Shown: positions 25,773-35,286, counted from the stretch's first letter. The stretch is DNA of 64,000 nucleotides from JADJGC01 sp964576925 (GCA_964576925.1 CAZNWJ010000008.1:99870-163869); one strand, 5' to 3'. Translations and numbers: made by a program. Notes: generated by a model from the letters alone, not told the origin.

Positions 25773-27326
25773 CTACACCACCACGGTTTCTTTATACTCC
25801 CCCCACGCCTTCCTCAGCGTATTCGATATCTCCCCGACTGAGGCGTACGCCTCAACGCACTCCAAAATCAACGGAATCAGATTTTCTTTCGTCGTTGCCG
25901 CCGCGCTCAATCTCTGCAGTCGCGCATTGACGGCCGCGTTATCCCGTTCGGTCTTCACCTTCTTCAGCCGCGCCACCTGTTCCTCCCGCGACTGCTCGCT
26001 GATCTTCTGCAGTGGCACTTGAATCTTTTCGTCGGTCTTGAATTTGTTGACGCCGACGATAATCCGCTTCTGCGCTTCCACATCAAGCTGAAACTCATAG
26101 GCCGACCGCTGGATCTCGTGCTGAAAGAACCCTTCCTCAATTGCCCGCAGCGATCCGCCCAACTTGTCCACCCGCGCCAAATAATCCCACACACCGCGCT
26201 CAATCTCATCCGTCTTCGCCTCGATCACATAGCTTCCTGCCAGCGGATCGACAGACTCCGACATCCCGATCTCATACCCAATCACCTGCTGTATCCGCAA
26301 CGCCAGTTGCGCCGAGGCCGCTGTCGGCAGTGCCAGCGCCTCGTCATGCGAATTCGTGTGCAGCGACTGCGTTCCGCCCAAGACGGCCGCCAATGCCTCC
26401 AGTGTCGTGCGCACGGTGTTGACCTCCGGCTGTTGCGCCGTTAACGATACACCCGCCGTCTGTGTGTGAAATCGCAACATCAACGACCGAGGGTCCTTCG
26501 CGCCAAATTGCTCTTTCATGATCTTTGCCCAGATCCTCCGCGCCGCGCGAAACTTGGCGACTTCTTCGAGCAGATTCTGTTGCGCGCAGAAGAAGAACGA
26601 CAGCCGTGGCGCGAAATCATCGACTGCCAAACCCGCGGCGACCGCCTGCGTCACATACTCCGTTGCATTCGCCAGTGTAAACGCTACTTCTTGTACCGCC
26701 GTCGCTCCGGCTTCGCGAATGTGATATCCAGAAATCGAGATTGTGTTGTACTTGGGCAAGTTGTCTTTGGCATAAGCGAAAATGTCGGTCACCAACCGCA
26801 TTGACGGCGCTGGCGGATAGATATACGTCCCCCTCGCGATAAACTCCTTGAGAATATCGTTCTGCACAGTGCCGGTGATTTGCGCGGGCCCGACGCCCTG
26901 CTTCTTGGCGACCGCGATATACATGCACACGAGAATCGCCGCCGTCGCATTGATCGTCATCGAAGTCGAAACCTTGTCGAGTGGGATCTCAGCAAACAGC
27001 GTCTCGAAATCCGCCAGCGTGTCGATAGCTACGCCCGTCTTGCCCACTTCGCCGACTGCCATCGGATCATCAGAGTCGTATCCGATCTGCGTCGGCAGAT
27101 CAAAGGCCACGCTCAGACCCGTCTGCCCTTGCGACAACAAATAGCGATATCGTTGATTGGATTCGGAGGCCGTCGCATAGCCCGCGTATTGCCGCATCGT
27201 CCAGAGGCGCTCGGTGTACATCGCCGAATACACTCCGCGCGTGTAGGGATACTCGCCGGGGTCGCCCAACTTTGAGTCGTAATCGAACTGTGCAAGATCA
27301 TCTGGGCGGAGGAACTTCTTGTTCAT
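25773..27326 (-). CDS. Methylmalonyl-CoA mutase large subunit (catalytic domain)
   Basis: A 517-residue TIM-barrel subunit that isomerises methylmalonyl-CoA and succinyl-CoA with adenosylcobalamin. It has YPYTRGVYSAMY, MRQYAGYATASESNQRYRYL, GLSVAFDLPTQIGYDSD and SISGYHIREAGATA. It ends before any B12-binding (DxHxxG) domain, so the cobalamin subunit must be a separate gene, not seen in this window. It lies 11 bp after the biotin carrier gene, in the same operon. Confidence 0.93.
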   Translation of the reverse strand: MNKKFLRPDDLAQFDYDSKLGDPGEYPYTRGVYSAMYTERLWTMRQYAGYATASESNQRYRYLLSQGQTGLSVAFDLPTQIGYDSDDPMAVGEVGKTGVAIDTLADFETLFAEIPLDKVSTSMTINATAAILVCMYIAVAKKQGVGPAQITGTVQNDILKEFIARGTYIYPPAPSMRLVTDIFAYAKDNLPKYNTISISGYHIREAGATAVQEVAFTLANATEYVTQAVAAGLAVDDFAPRLSFFFCAQQNLLEEVAKFRAARRIWAKIMKEQFGAKDPRSLMLRFHTQTAGVSLTAQQPEVNTVRTTLEALAAVLGGTQSLHTNSHDEALALPTAASAQLALRIQQVIGYEIGMSESVDPLAGSYVIEAKTDEIERGVWDYLARVDKLGGSLRAIEEGFFQHEIQRSAYEFQLDVEAQKRIIVGVNKFKTDEKIQVPLQKISEQSREEQVARLKKVKTERDNAAVNARLQRLSAAATTKENLIPLILECVEAYASVGEISNTLRKAWGEYKETVVV

Positions 27327-27337
27327 GGCAAATGCTC

Positions 27338-27844
27338 TCAGTCCTCAAACGTCACCAGCAACGCGCCCTTCTCGACCGGCTTGCCGACCACTGCCGCAAT
27401 CTCCTTGATCACACCGTCACTCGGCGACTTCAACTCGTTCTCCATCTTCATCGCCTCGACGACCAGCAGCGGCTCGCCCTTCTTGACCTTGCTGCCGACT
27501 TCACGCAGCACTCTTACCACCAGTCCCGGCATTGGCGCATGAAGTTCCTTGCGCACAGCCCCCGTCTTGACTCCCGCCGCCTTGCGAATCGCGACGAGAC
27601 GTTGGTCCTCGACCACGCAGCCAAATTCGCGGCCGTGCAGCAAAACATTCGTTTCGCCGTTGTCCCGGAATACCTCGGTATCGTAGGCCTTCGCATCGAG
27701 CAGCATCAGAAATCGATGAGCCTCCTGATCGGCGACGATACTCGTGCTCAGCGCCTTGCCGTTAACGGCCACTTCTACGCCGCCGCCGTCCTCGCGGATA
27801 TCGATCTCGAACTCTCGCTCGCCCACAGTGACCACATACTTCAT
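27338..27844 (-). CDS. Biotin carboxyl carrier protein of acyl-CoA carboxylase
   Basis: A 168-residue protein with a C-terminal biotinyl domain. The biotin Lys is in VVEAMKMENELKSP, preceded by APMPGLVVRVL. The N-terminal half is an unassigned adaptor-like region. The ATG overlaps the stop of the biotin carboxylase gene (ATGA). With the mutase and epimerase next to it, propionyl-CoA carboxylase is the most likely complex. Confidence 0.9.
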   Translation of the reverse strand: MKYVVTVGEREFEIDIREDGGGVEVAVNGKALSTSIVADQEAHRFLMLLDAKAYDTEVFRDNGETNVLLHGREFGCVVEDQRLVAIRKAAGVKTGAVRKELHAPMPGLVVRVLREVGSKVKKGEPLLVVEAMKMENELKSPSDGVIKEIAAVVGKPVEKGALLVTFED

Positions 27845-29370
27845 CGCTTGCCCCCTTCCAAACGCCGCAAGCCTTCCTCGCGCGCCTGTTGCAGCCAGCG
27901 ACTCACGGAAGCCGGTTTGCTCTGAATCTGCTTTAAGCGCCGCGAATCATAGTACTGGTACAGCGCCGCTGCGACCGCTGCCGCCTGTACCAGCTCAGCG
28001 TCGTGCTCGTCGTTGCGAATGCCATCCGGAAAATTGTCGGCGATGTAAGCCGTTGACAAATCTCCAGCGATCCACGCCGGCATCTGCATCACGGTCTCAT
28101 GAAATCCGATATTCGTAACCACGCCGGCAATTCGATACTCCGCCAGCGCCTGCGCCATGCGCCGAATCGCATCCTGTCTCGTCGCACCGTAAGTGATGAG
28201 CTTCGAAATCAGTGAATCATAGTATGGCGAAACCTCGGAGTCTTGCCGCACACCCGAGTCAACCCGCACACCCGGCCCGGAGGGCTGGCGGTAGCTTACG
28301 ATCCGCCCCGTGCTCGGAATGAAGCCATTGATTGCATCCTCGGCGCAGATGCGGCACTCAATCGCATGCCCGCGAATCTTGACCTCTTCCTGCCGCAGCG
28401 ACAGCTTCTCACCCGCCGCCAACCGGATCTGCTCTTCCACCAAATCAATTCCCGTCACCAACTCGGTCACCGGATGCTCAACTTGCAGCCGCGTGTTCAC
28501 CTCGAGAAAATAAAAGTGCTTGTCCTTATCGACGAGAAACTCCACCGTCCCGACATTCGCGTAGCCCGCCGCTCGCACCGCCGCCACCGCAGTCTCGCCC
28601 ATGCGACGCCGCAAATCATCGTCGACGAATACCGACGGCGCTTCTTCAATCAACTTTTGATGACGCCGCTGAATCGAGCATTCGCGCTCGCCGAGATAGA
28701 TCGCGTTACCCTGCACATCGCATGCTACCTGGATTTCAATATGGCGCGGTCGCACGATGCACTTCTCGACGAACACCCGGTCGTCCCCAAATGCCGAACG
28801 CGCCTCGTTGCCCGAGGCAATCAGCGCCCTCTCCAATTCGTCTTCCGAGCTGACCACCCGCATCCCCTTGCCACCGCCGCCCGCCACTGCTTTGACCAGC
28901 ACCGGATAGCCGCACTTTCTGGCCAGCGCCTTCGCTTCTGAGAGACTTGAGGCACTGACCGGTCCGCCCGGTACTGTCGGCACACTGTGCTTCTCCGCCA
29001 ACTTTCTCGCTTCAAGCTTATCGCCCAGGAGCCGAATGGCCTCCGGCGGAGGACCAATGAACGTCAACCTAGCTTCCCCCACCAATTTCGCAAATTGCGC
29101 GTTTTCCGCGAGAAATCCGTAGCCGGGATGAATCGCATCGGCGCCGGATTTCTTCGCCGTCTCGATCAGCCGCTCCATCACCAGGTAGCTCTGCGAGGCC
29201 GGAGCTGGACCGATCTCGTAAGCCTCATCTGCCATCCGCACGTGAAGCGCCGAGCGGTCGGCCTCGGAGAACACCGCGACATTCTTGATTCCCATCAAGC
29301 GACATCCGCGCATGATGCGAATCGCGATCTCACCGCGATTGGCAATCAGTATTTTCTTGAACATGCCCAT
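27841..29370 (-). CDS. Biotin carboxylase subunit, probably of propionyl-CoA carboxylase
   Basis: A 509-residue ATP-grasp enzyme that carboxylates biotin using ATP and bicarbonate. It begins MFKKILIANRGEIAIRI and has KAVAGGGGKGMR (ATP loop), RDCSIQRRHQK-type sequence (here ECSIQRRHQKLIEEAP) and FLEVNTRLQVEHPVTE (active site). ATG at 29370 or two codons later at 29364 are both possible; neither has a clear ribosome site. No carboxyltransferase gene is in the window. Confidence 0.92.
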   Translation of the reverse strand: MGMFKKILIANRGEIAIRIMRGCRLMGIKNVAVFSEADRSALHVRMADEAYEIGPAPASQSYLVMERLIETAKKSGADAIHPGYGFLAENAQFAKLVGEARLTFIGPPPEAIRLLGDKLEARKLAEKHSVPTVPGGPVSASSLSEAKALARKCGYPVLVKAVAGGGGKGMRVVSSEDELERALIASGNEARSAFGDDRVFVEKCIVRPRHIEIQVACDVQGNAIYLGERECSIQRRHQKLIEEAPSVFVDDDLRRRMGETAVAAVRAAGYANVGTVEFLVDKDKHFYFLEVNTRLQVEHPVTELVTGIDLVEEQIRLAAGEKLSLRQEEVKIRGHAIECRICAEDAINGFIPSTGRIVSYRQPSGPGVRVDSGVRQDSEVSPYYDSLISKLITYGATRQDAIRRMAQALAEYRIAGVVTNIGFHETVMQMPAWIAGDLSTAYIADNFPDGIRNDEHDAELVQAAAVAAALYQYYDSRRLKQIQSKPASVSRWLQQAREEGLRRLEGGKR

Positions 29371-29498
29371 GCAACGGGCGGAATAATACGGAAATGACCT
29401 GAAAAGTCAACGAATTCGCGCAGCGTCGCTGGCCCGCTGCGCTTTGTCGTTGCGCTTTAGAGCTGAAGTTGGTTGTATCTTACCGTGAGGATTTTGTC

Positions 29499-30053
29499 GT
29501 GATCTTCTGGGTCTTCATCGTCATTGCCGTTCTGGTGGTCGCCGGCGCGATCGTGCGCGGACTCGTGGCACGCAAGCGCGGTTACGGCGAGCGCTTCTAC
29601 AACGCCCGCATCGCTTACGCCCTGATCATGGTCGGTGCCATCTTCGGCTATTTCGACGCAAGCGAGTTAAACGAACTTCGCAGTCGGCGCAACTGGCCAA
29701 CCGCCGCGGGCGAGGTCATCGAATCGAAGATCACCGGCGAGAAAGCGATCGTGCCGTCGGTCACCTACACGTATGCGCTCGGCGACAAAGCATACACCTC
29801 GACCAGCGACCTCGGCACACCAGGCTTCGGTAATGCCGCCAAGCGCCTGAACGCAGCGCAAACCCTGATCGCCGACTATCCCGTCGGGCGCGCCGTGCGC
29901 GTCCACTACAACCCAGACGACCCGCGCGAATCGTACCTGACTACGGCCGTCCCCTGGAACGCCTACATGCGCTACGGCCTCTGGATTTGCGCCCTGCTTT
30001 TCGGTTTGTTGATCCAGCACTTCTTTGGATTTAAACGCCGCTCAGAGGCTTGA
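29499..30053 (+). CDS. DUF3592 membrane protein
   Basis: A 184-residue protein with two N-terminal hydrophobic segments, a soluble domain with the DUF3592 pattern (NWPTAAGEVIESKI ... YTYALGDKAYTS ... VRVHYNPDDPRESYL) and a C-terminal membrane segment. GTG at 29499 is chosen because GAGG lies eight bases upstream; an upstream TTG has no ribosome site. Its 3' end overlaps the convergent protease gene by 23 bp. Confidence 0.75.
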   Translation: MIFWVFIVIAVLVVAGAIVRGLVARKRGYGERFYNARIAYALIMVGAIFGYFDASELNELRSRRNWPTAAGEVIESKITGEKAIVPSVTYTYALGDKAYTSTSDLGTPGFGNAAKRLNAAQTLIADYPVGRAVRVHYNPDDPRESYLTTAVPWNAYMRYGLWICALLFGLLIQHFFGFKRRSEA

Positions 30054-31479
30054 TCTTCGTTACACGCCCGCAACTCGAACACGCCAGGTTGTCGCCGACA
30101 AACGCCGGCGAAATCTGCAGCGTGCGCCCGCAGCCGCAGCGAAATGACTCCCAACCTTTTCCAGTGCGCTGGTAGCTTTGCACGTTTGGAACTGCGGCAA
30201 TAGCTGACACGGCGCTCGAGCTGCCGGCTTGCGCTTCCAACGCCGCTCCGAATGCCGCCATCTCCGCTACCGGAATGGCATTGACCGTGCCGCACCGCGG
30301 ACACGTGACCGCTTCTTTCTCAAATCCCGGCGGAATCTTCATCTTCAAGCCGCAACTGCAGTTCAAAAACAGAAACCCGTTCACCGCGCGCGCCAGGTCA
30401 TTGACGCTTCTCTGGTGCGAAGCCTGGCTCGCCTTTTCCTCCGGCGCAGCCTTGCGCAGCGGTACGGCCTCCTTCTGGTCGAGCGCCGAGACAGGCAGGA
30501 TTTGTTCGCCCTTGCCTCTCACCTGATTGTAGGCGCTCTGGTATTCGAGATATCCCGACCCGCCGGCAATCGAACGCAGTATCCTGATCCGCTCGGAAAT
30601 CGGCGGATGCGTGCTCGTCAAGTCCGACAATCGCGCTCCGGCCTTCTTGAGCGGATTGGCGATAAACATCGGTGCGACAGCCTTGTTGACCTTTGGCAAA
30701 TCATCCGTCGATCCGGCGATCTTCTCCAGCGCCGAGGCCAGGCCTTCCGGGTAGCGCGTCAACCTTACGGCGGTAGCGTCCGCCAGGTATTCTCGCCGTC
30801 GCGAAATGGCAAAGTACAGCAACCTCGCCATGATCGGCGCCAGAATCGCCAGCGCGATGGCGACGATAGCGACGATCGCCGCACCCTGCCCGCCGTTCTT
30901 CCCGCGGCTTGACCCGACGCGACGTCCGCGGCTGCTGTAGAACATCCCCCGCAGGAAGACTTCCGAGATGATAACAATCGCCCCCAGCATGACGCCCGCG
31001 AAGGTCACGAACTGCACGTCGCGGTTGACGATATGACCCGTTTCGTGCGCCACGACACCCTGCAGCTCATCGCGATTCAATTTCGCCAGCAACCCCGCCG
31101 TCACGGCGACCGAGCTTTCTCCCGGCTTCATTCCTGTAGCGAACGCATTCAGCGCCGGGCTGTCGATCATGTAGACCTTCGGCATCTTCGGCAGCGCCGC
31201 CGCGATTTTCATTTCCTCGACAACGTTAAACAGCTGCGGGTGAATGTCGGGCGTAACTTCTTTGGCGCCGACGGAGTTCAGCACGATCGACGAGCCGCCG
31301 AAATAGCTGATCAGCGACAGCACCAGCCACACTATGCCGGCGATGACGATGCCGCCAACGCCGCCATTCGGGGGCGCATACGCCGCGCCGATCGTGTATC
31401 CCAGCGCGAGCAGAATCGCCCCCATCAGGAGAAACAGCAGCCACGACCGCCGCCGGTTCTGTGCAATCAATTCCCACAT
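30031..31479 (-). CDS. M48 (HtpX-like) membrane metalloprotease with C-terminal zinc ribbons
   Basis: The 482-residue protein has two N-terminal membrane helices and the zinc protease motif HETGHIVNRD (His145, Glu146, His149). After two more helices comes the third-ligand region RRREYLADATAV, then about 180 extra residues containing two CxCG...CxxCG zinc-ribbon-like segments. HtpX proteases degrade damaged membrane proteins. Here the LemA gene lies upstream on the same strand, the usual partner, though a 294 bp repeat-filled gap separates them. Confidence 0.85.
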   Translation of the reverse strand: MWELIAQNRRRSWLLFLLMGAILLALGYTIGAAYAPPNGGVGGIVIAGIVWLVLSLISYFGGSSIVLNSVGAKEVTPDIHPQLFNVVEEMKIAAALPKMPKVYMIDSPALNAFATGMKPGESSVAVTAGLLAKLNRDELQGVVAHETGHIVNRDVQFVTFAGVMLGAIVIISEVFLRGMFYSSRGRRVGSSRGKNGGQGAAIVAIVAIALAILAPIMARLLYFAISRRREYLADATAVRLTRYPEGLASALEKIAGSTDDLPKVNKAVAPMFIANPLKKAGARLSDLTSTHPPISERIRILRSIAGGSGYLEYQSAYNQVRGKGEQILPVSALDQKEAVPLRKAAPEEKASQASHQRSVNDLARAVNGFLFLNCSCGLKMKIPPGFEKEAVTCPRCGTVNAIPVAEMAAFGAALEAQAGSSSAVSAIAAVPNVQSYQRTGKGWESFRCGCGRTLQISPAFVGDNLACSSCGRVTKIKPLSGV

Positions 31480-31518
31480 GATTTCTATCTACCGATCAAG
31501 TCTCCACGTTTTTGTTGT

Positions 31519-31582
31519 GTCATTGCGAGGAGCGACCGACTCTCAATCTTTCATCCTCCCTCCACCGCGACGAAGCAATCTC
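31519..31582 (+). repeat. CATTGCGAGGAGCG repeat, copy F
   Basis: Same ends as the copies around the GIY-YIG gene (GTCATTGCGAGGAGCG and CGCGACGAAGCAATCTC), with a different middle. Confidence 0.85.
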
Positions 31583-31695
31583 ACTTTGACCTCAAACTCG
31601 CATCTTGCCCCCTGCCGATTCCCCCTTAGCAAAGGGGGCGAGGGGGTTGTATTCCTTGGCTTTGTCCATCAATGCCAACCATCAATCTCGCCTTC

Positions 31696-31758
31696 GTCAT
31701 TGCGAGGAGCGACCGACTCTCAATCTTGCGAAAGCCACGACCGCGACGAAGCAACCTC
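31696..31758 (+). repeat. CATTGCGAGGAGCG repeat, copy G
   Basis: Starts GTCATTGCGAGGAGCGACCG, as copy F does, and ends CGCGACGAAGCAACCTC, with one change in the right arm. Copies F and G share the middle GACTCTCAATCTT. Confidence 0.8.
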
Positions 31759-31773
31759 TCCGGCACTTCCCCC

Positions 31774-32331
31774 CTACGAAAAATCCACCTTCGGCGTCTT
31801 CCGTTCAGCCGCATCCTCAATCTGGAAAAACTCGCTTTGCTGAAATCCGAACATCCCCGCAATCACGTTTGAGGGAAACATCTGCGTCTTGTTGTTGTAA
31901 GTCATGACCGAATCGTTGTAGGCCTGTCGGCTGAAGGCGATCTTGTTCTCCGTCGACGTCAGTTCTTCCTGCAACGCGAGGAAATTCTGATTCGCCTTCA
32001 AGTCGGGATAGTTTTCGACCACCAGCATGAACTTGCTGATCGCGCCGCTCAGTGCGCCTTCCGCCTGCGCCTTCTCACCCACCGTCCCAGCGCCCATGGC
32101 GCGGCTCCGAGCATCCGTGATCGCCTGAAGCGTCTCACGCTCATGCTTCATGTAGCCCTTCGCGGTCTCGACCAGGTTCGGAATCAGGTCGTGACGCCGT
32201 TTCAGCTGCACGTCGATCTGCGACCAGGCATTTTTCACGGCATTGCGCAAACCGACCAAACCGTTGTAAATGCCGACGATCCAAACCGCGATCAGCACCA
32301 GTAATCCGATGAAGATCAAGAATCCAATCAT
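31774..32331 (-). CDS. LemA family protein
   Basis: A 185-residue protein with one N-terminal membrane helix, then helical sequence with the family marks LRNAVKNAWSQIDVQLKRRHDLIPNLV (split: SQIDVQLKRRHDLIPNLVE) and NKIAFSRQAYNDSVMTYNNK. LemA proteins are commonly encoded with HtpX-type proteases; the biochemical role is unclear. ATG at 32331 is chosen because AAGGAAG lies six bases upstream. Confidence 0.93.
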   Translation of the reverse strand: MIGFLIFIGLLVLIAVWIVGIYNGLVGLRNAVKNAWSQIDVQLKRRHDLIPNLVETAKGYMKHERETLQAITDARSRAMGAGTVGEKAQAEGALSGAISKFMLVVENYPDLKANQNFLALQEELTSTENKIAFSRQAYNDSVMTYNNKTQMFPSNVIAGMFGFQQSEFFQIEDAAERKTPKVDFS

Positions 32332-32411
32332 GACCAACTTCCTTTCGATTTACCGTAATCTTAACACAAATCTAACATTGAACTAATCAGTCCATCAAGT
32401 GCCCCGGCGTA

Positions 32412-32795
32412 TTATCGCTCAAACACGGAGCGTAGCCGTGTGGCAATCTTTGAATGGAGAGAACGATCAAGCCGCTGGATGACACTGTCCAGCTCGCCGC
32501 GATCAAACCACAAGCCATGACCATTTCGACAGCGATCAAGAACGGACCCGGCAGAGTCGGCAAAACCGACCAGCTCCATTTTTTTGTCGCAAATCGGGCA
32601 ACGGCGCTGGCTGGCGCTTTGCAGCAGTGCGTCCTCAAGCAACTCAAGCTTGGTTTCAGCGACGCCTTCATCCGACAGCAGCAACGCCAGTTCACCGCTG
32701 TCGAGCCAGACGCCCCGGCAAGCGAGGCAATGATCGACTTCAAACTCGTCAAACTCGATCGTTATCATGATTTCGGAGCAACCGGGGCATTTCAT
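32412..32795 (-). CDS. TFIIB-type zinc-ribbon protein
   Basis: A 127-residue protein with two related zinc modules: MKCPGCSEIM with DHCLACRGVWLDSGEL, then RRCPICDKKM with DRCRNGHGLWFDRGEL. The CxxC...CxxC-GxWLDxGEL pattern is the zf-TFIIB family. In the second module the last pair is CRNGH, so one Cys is replaced by His. ATG at 32795 starts exactly at the first module. Function is unknown; it is located beside lemA and the M48 protease gene. Confidence 0.8.
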   Translation of the reverse strand: MKCPGCSEIMITIEFDEFEVDHCLACRGVWLDSGELALLLSDEGVAETKLELLEDALLQSASQRRCPICDKKMELVGFADSAGSVLDRCRNGHGLWFDRGELDSVIQRLDRSLHSKIATRLRSVFER

Positions 32796-33003
32796 AATCG
32801 GCAGTATTATACGGCACACAGTATCTGTGGATACATAAATTTCCCGCACGACATCGACGCACGGCAAACTCTCAAGATAAAGCAAACCACCCGCAGGGTG
32901 ATTGGAGGTCCGGCTATCGCAAGCTCTTATTCCTCATCCAGATTCAGGTAATGTCCATAAGGTAAGGTAAGGAACCACTTTCAGGCGTAAATGGAGGATT
33001 CGC

Positions 33004-34314
33004 ATGAAGCGAATAATCAGTTTTATCAGTCTCTGCACTCTCGTCCTCGCAGCGTTTTCGTCGCTTTCAGCCGAGACGTCGGAGGACAGTCTCAAGGCCG
33101 CGCTGCTGGAGCTGCGCGATCGCGTCGACGGCATGAGCGAAACCATGGCGCTCGCCACCACCGACATCGCGATTCTTAAGAAGCTCAAAGCCTCCGGCTA
33201 TTTGCAGATGCGCTTTGAGTACAACGACACCTCGCGCTCCGGCGTTGCCGGCGGCTACGATGCCACCAAAAATCTCAACGCAAACAACTTCTACATCCGC
33301 CGCGGCCGCATCAAATTCACCTTTCAACCCAGCGACTGGACTCGCTATGTGATCTACTTCGACGGTTCGCGCAACTCGATCTCGATGAAAGAGGCCTACC
33401 TCGAACTCGACAAGTTTCATCGTCAGCACATCTTCCGCCTCACCGCTGGCCAGTTCAATTATCCCTTTGGCTATGAAATTGAATTGTCGTCGTCCGTGCG
33501 CGATTTTCCGGAACGCAGTCTCGCGGAAAACCGCCTCTTTCGCGGCGAGCGCGATCGCGGCGTCAACTTCACCTGGATCGCGCCGCGCTACATCACAGCC
33601 AACCTTGGCTTGTTCCAGGGGTACGGCATCGAGAATTCCACTTTCACCTGGTTCGATCCGACCAAGCAGAAAGACCTGATCGGCCGCGTCAAGAGCACAT
33701 TCGGCATGGTCGACGTCGGCGTCTCCGGTTACTGGGGTGAAACCTACACGCCCGGTTCGGCTCCGGTCGCGGAAGTCCCCGGTCGCACCGTCTGGTACGA
33801 TGCCAATAACAACGGTGTCATCGACGCCGGCGAAACAACGACCACGCCGCCCGTTGCCGCCAAGGCCGCAACCGCCGCAGTCGAAAAAGACAAAATCCGC
33901 TACGGCCTCGATGCCCAGGCATACTTTGACGTCTTGCCGGTCGGTGGATCGAGCGCGCGCGTTGAATTCTATTATGCCGAAGATTACTCCGGCGGCGCCG
34001 CCGACCTGTCCGCGGTGAGCAAAGGCTGGTACCTGTGGCTTTCGCAGAGTATCGGCACCAAGTTCGGCGCCGCGCTCCGCTACGATTTCTTCGATCCCAA
34101 CGTCCATAACGACTACAAAACCGTCAGCGCCTCGACAACCAACGACGCGGTGGGAACCCTCTCCATGGTCTTGCACTACTATTGGGACGGCAATGTACGC
34201 ATCTCGGCGGCCTACGATATGCCGCGCCAACTCGAGGACGGCTCGATGTTTTCCAAGTACGACAAGGACGTCAAAGACAATCGCTTCACCCTGCAATTCC
34301 AGTTCGTGATCTAA
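33004..34314 (+). CDS. Porin, OprO/OprP (phosphate-selective) type
   Basis: The 436-residue precursor has a signal peptide (ending near SLSA), a short coiled-coil-like helix (about 28-60, LKAALLELRDRVDGM), then a beta-barrel with many alternating aromatic strands (FYIRRGRIKFTFQPSDW, LTAGQFNYPFGYEIE) and a terminal strand ending in FQFVI. This layout is that of polyphosphate/phosphate porins. An insertion with Ala/Thr-rich low complexity lies around 280-300. A PstS-like gene follows 21 bp later, consistent with phosphate uptake. GGAGG precedes the ATG. Confidence 0.82.
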   Translation: MKRIISFISLCTLVLAAFSSLSAETSEDSLKAALLELRDRVDGMSETMALATTDIAILKKLKASGYLQMRFEYNDTSRSGVAGGYDATKNLNANNFYIRRGRIKFTFQPSDWTRYVIYFDGSRNSISMKEAYLELDKFHRQHIFRLTAGQFNYPFGYEIELSSSVRDFPERSLAENRLFRGERDRGVNFTWIAPRYITANLGLFQGYGIENSTFTWFDPTKQKDLIGRVKSTFGMVDVGVSGYWGETYTPGSAPVAEVPGRTVWYDANNNGVIDAGETTTTPPVAAKAATAAVEKDKIRYGLDAQAYFDVLPVGGSSARVEFYYAEDYSGGAADLSAVSKGWYLWLSQSIGTKFGAALRYDFFDPNVHNDYKTVSASTTNDAVGTLSMVLHYYWDGNVRISAAYDMPRQLEDGSMFSKYDKDVKDNRFTLQFQFVI

Positions 34315-34335
34315 GAGGAATCGAAGGAGATCAAA

Positions 34336-35181
34336 ATGCACAAACTATTGACCTATACCAAGATCATCATCTTCGCGGCTCTGCTGGCCTGCACCATCTT
34401 TGCCATCGCCGGCGCCGCAGAACGCATTACCGTCAAAGGCTCGGATACGATGGTCATTCTCGGCCAGCGCTGGGCTGAAACCTACATGGGCCTGCATCCC
34501 GAGACCGTCATCCAGGTCACCGGCGGCGGTTCCGGTGTTGGCTTTGCCGCGCTGATCAATGGCACCACCGACATTTGCGAGGCCTCTCGCCCGATCAAAC
34601 CAAAAGAGCAGCAGAGCCTCAAGAGCCGCTTCAATACCACCGGCGTGGAAATCCCCGTCGCGCGCGATGGTCTGACCGTTTACCTGCATGAAGCCAATCC
34701 CGTGAAGGAAATGACGATGAAGCAGCTCGCCGCTATTTACATGGGCGAAATCACGAACTGGAAGGAACTCGGCGGCAACGACGCGCGCATCATCGTCTAC
34801 GGCCGCGAGAACAGCTCCGGCACATACGTCTATTTCAAAGATGTCGTCTTGCTCGGTGAGGACTTTGCTCCGCAGGTTCAGACTCTTCCCGGCACCGCCG
34901 CCATCGTGAACGCGGTCGCCAAGGACGAAAACGGCATCGGCTATGGCGGCGCCGCCTACGCCAAGGGCGTCGTCTACTGCGCCATAAAGGCCGACGAAAC
35001 TTCCCCGGCCTTCCTGCCCGATCTCGAGCACGTCCGCAGCGGCGCTTACCCGCTCTCGCGCTTCCTCTACTGGTATGTGCGCACCAAGCCGAAAGGCGAA
35101 ATGAAGAATTTCGTTGACTTCGTGCTCTCCGATGCCGGTCAAGAAGTCGTCACCGAAGTCGGTTACTTCCCGGTCAAGTAA
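34336..35181 (+). CDS. PstS-family phosphate-binding protein
   Basis: A 281-residue periplasmic substrate-binding protein with a signal peptide, then ITVKGSDTMVILGQRWAE, GGGSGVGFAALINGTTDICEASRPIKP and the phosphate-site segment YGRENSSGTYVYFKD. The fold and motifs are those of PstS-like proteins. It follows the porin gene, with AAGGAG before the ATG. No PstC, PstA, PstB or PhoU gene is nearby. A strong terminator follows. Confidence 0.9.
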   Translation: MHKLLTYTKIIIFAALLACTIFAIAGAAERITVKGSDTMVILGQRWAETYMGLHPETVIQVTGGGSGVGFAALINGTTDICEASRPIKPKEQQSLKSRFNTTGVEIPVARDGLTVYLHEANPVKEMTMKQLAAIYMGEITNWKELGGNDARIIVYGRENSSGTYVYFKDVVLLGEDFAPQVQTLPGTAAIVNAVAKDENGIGYGGAAYAKGVVYCAIKADETSPAFLPDLEHVRSGAYPLSRFLYWYVRTKPKGEMKNFVDFVLSDAGQEVVTEVGYFPVK

Positions 35182-35205
35182 CCCCGCTGTCTCGCTGCGA
35201 TAACT

Positions 35206-35244
35206 AACCCCGCCGTGCACACCGCGGCGGGGTTTGATTTTTCG
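35206..35244 (+). terminator. Rho-independent terminator after the pstS-like gene
   Basis: The ten-base stem AACCCCGCCG (35206-35215) pairs with CGGCGGGGTT (35225-35234) around a nine-base loop, followed by a T-rich tail. It lies 25 bp after the stop. Confidence 0.85.
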
Positions 35245-35280
35245 CTATTCCGCTTGATCTTCCGCTCATCAACACGTTTG

Positions 35281-35286
35281 TATAAT
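35281..35286 (+). promoter_or_regulatory. TATAAT -10 box before lipoprotein gene
   Basis: A perfect TATAAT lies 50 bases before the ATG at 35337, just after the terminator. No good -35 at standard spacing is visible (TTGATC is 21 bases away). Confidence 0.4.

Larger units (their letters stand above)
31480..31773. other. Repeat-filled gap between lemA and the M48 gene
   Basis: Contains two CATTGCGAGGAGCG repeats (31519-31582, 31696-31758) and a CCCCCTTAGCAAAGGGGGCG hairpin near 31620-31650. No gene is seen. Confidence 0.7.
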
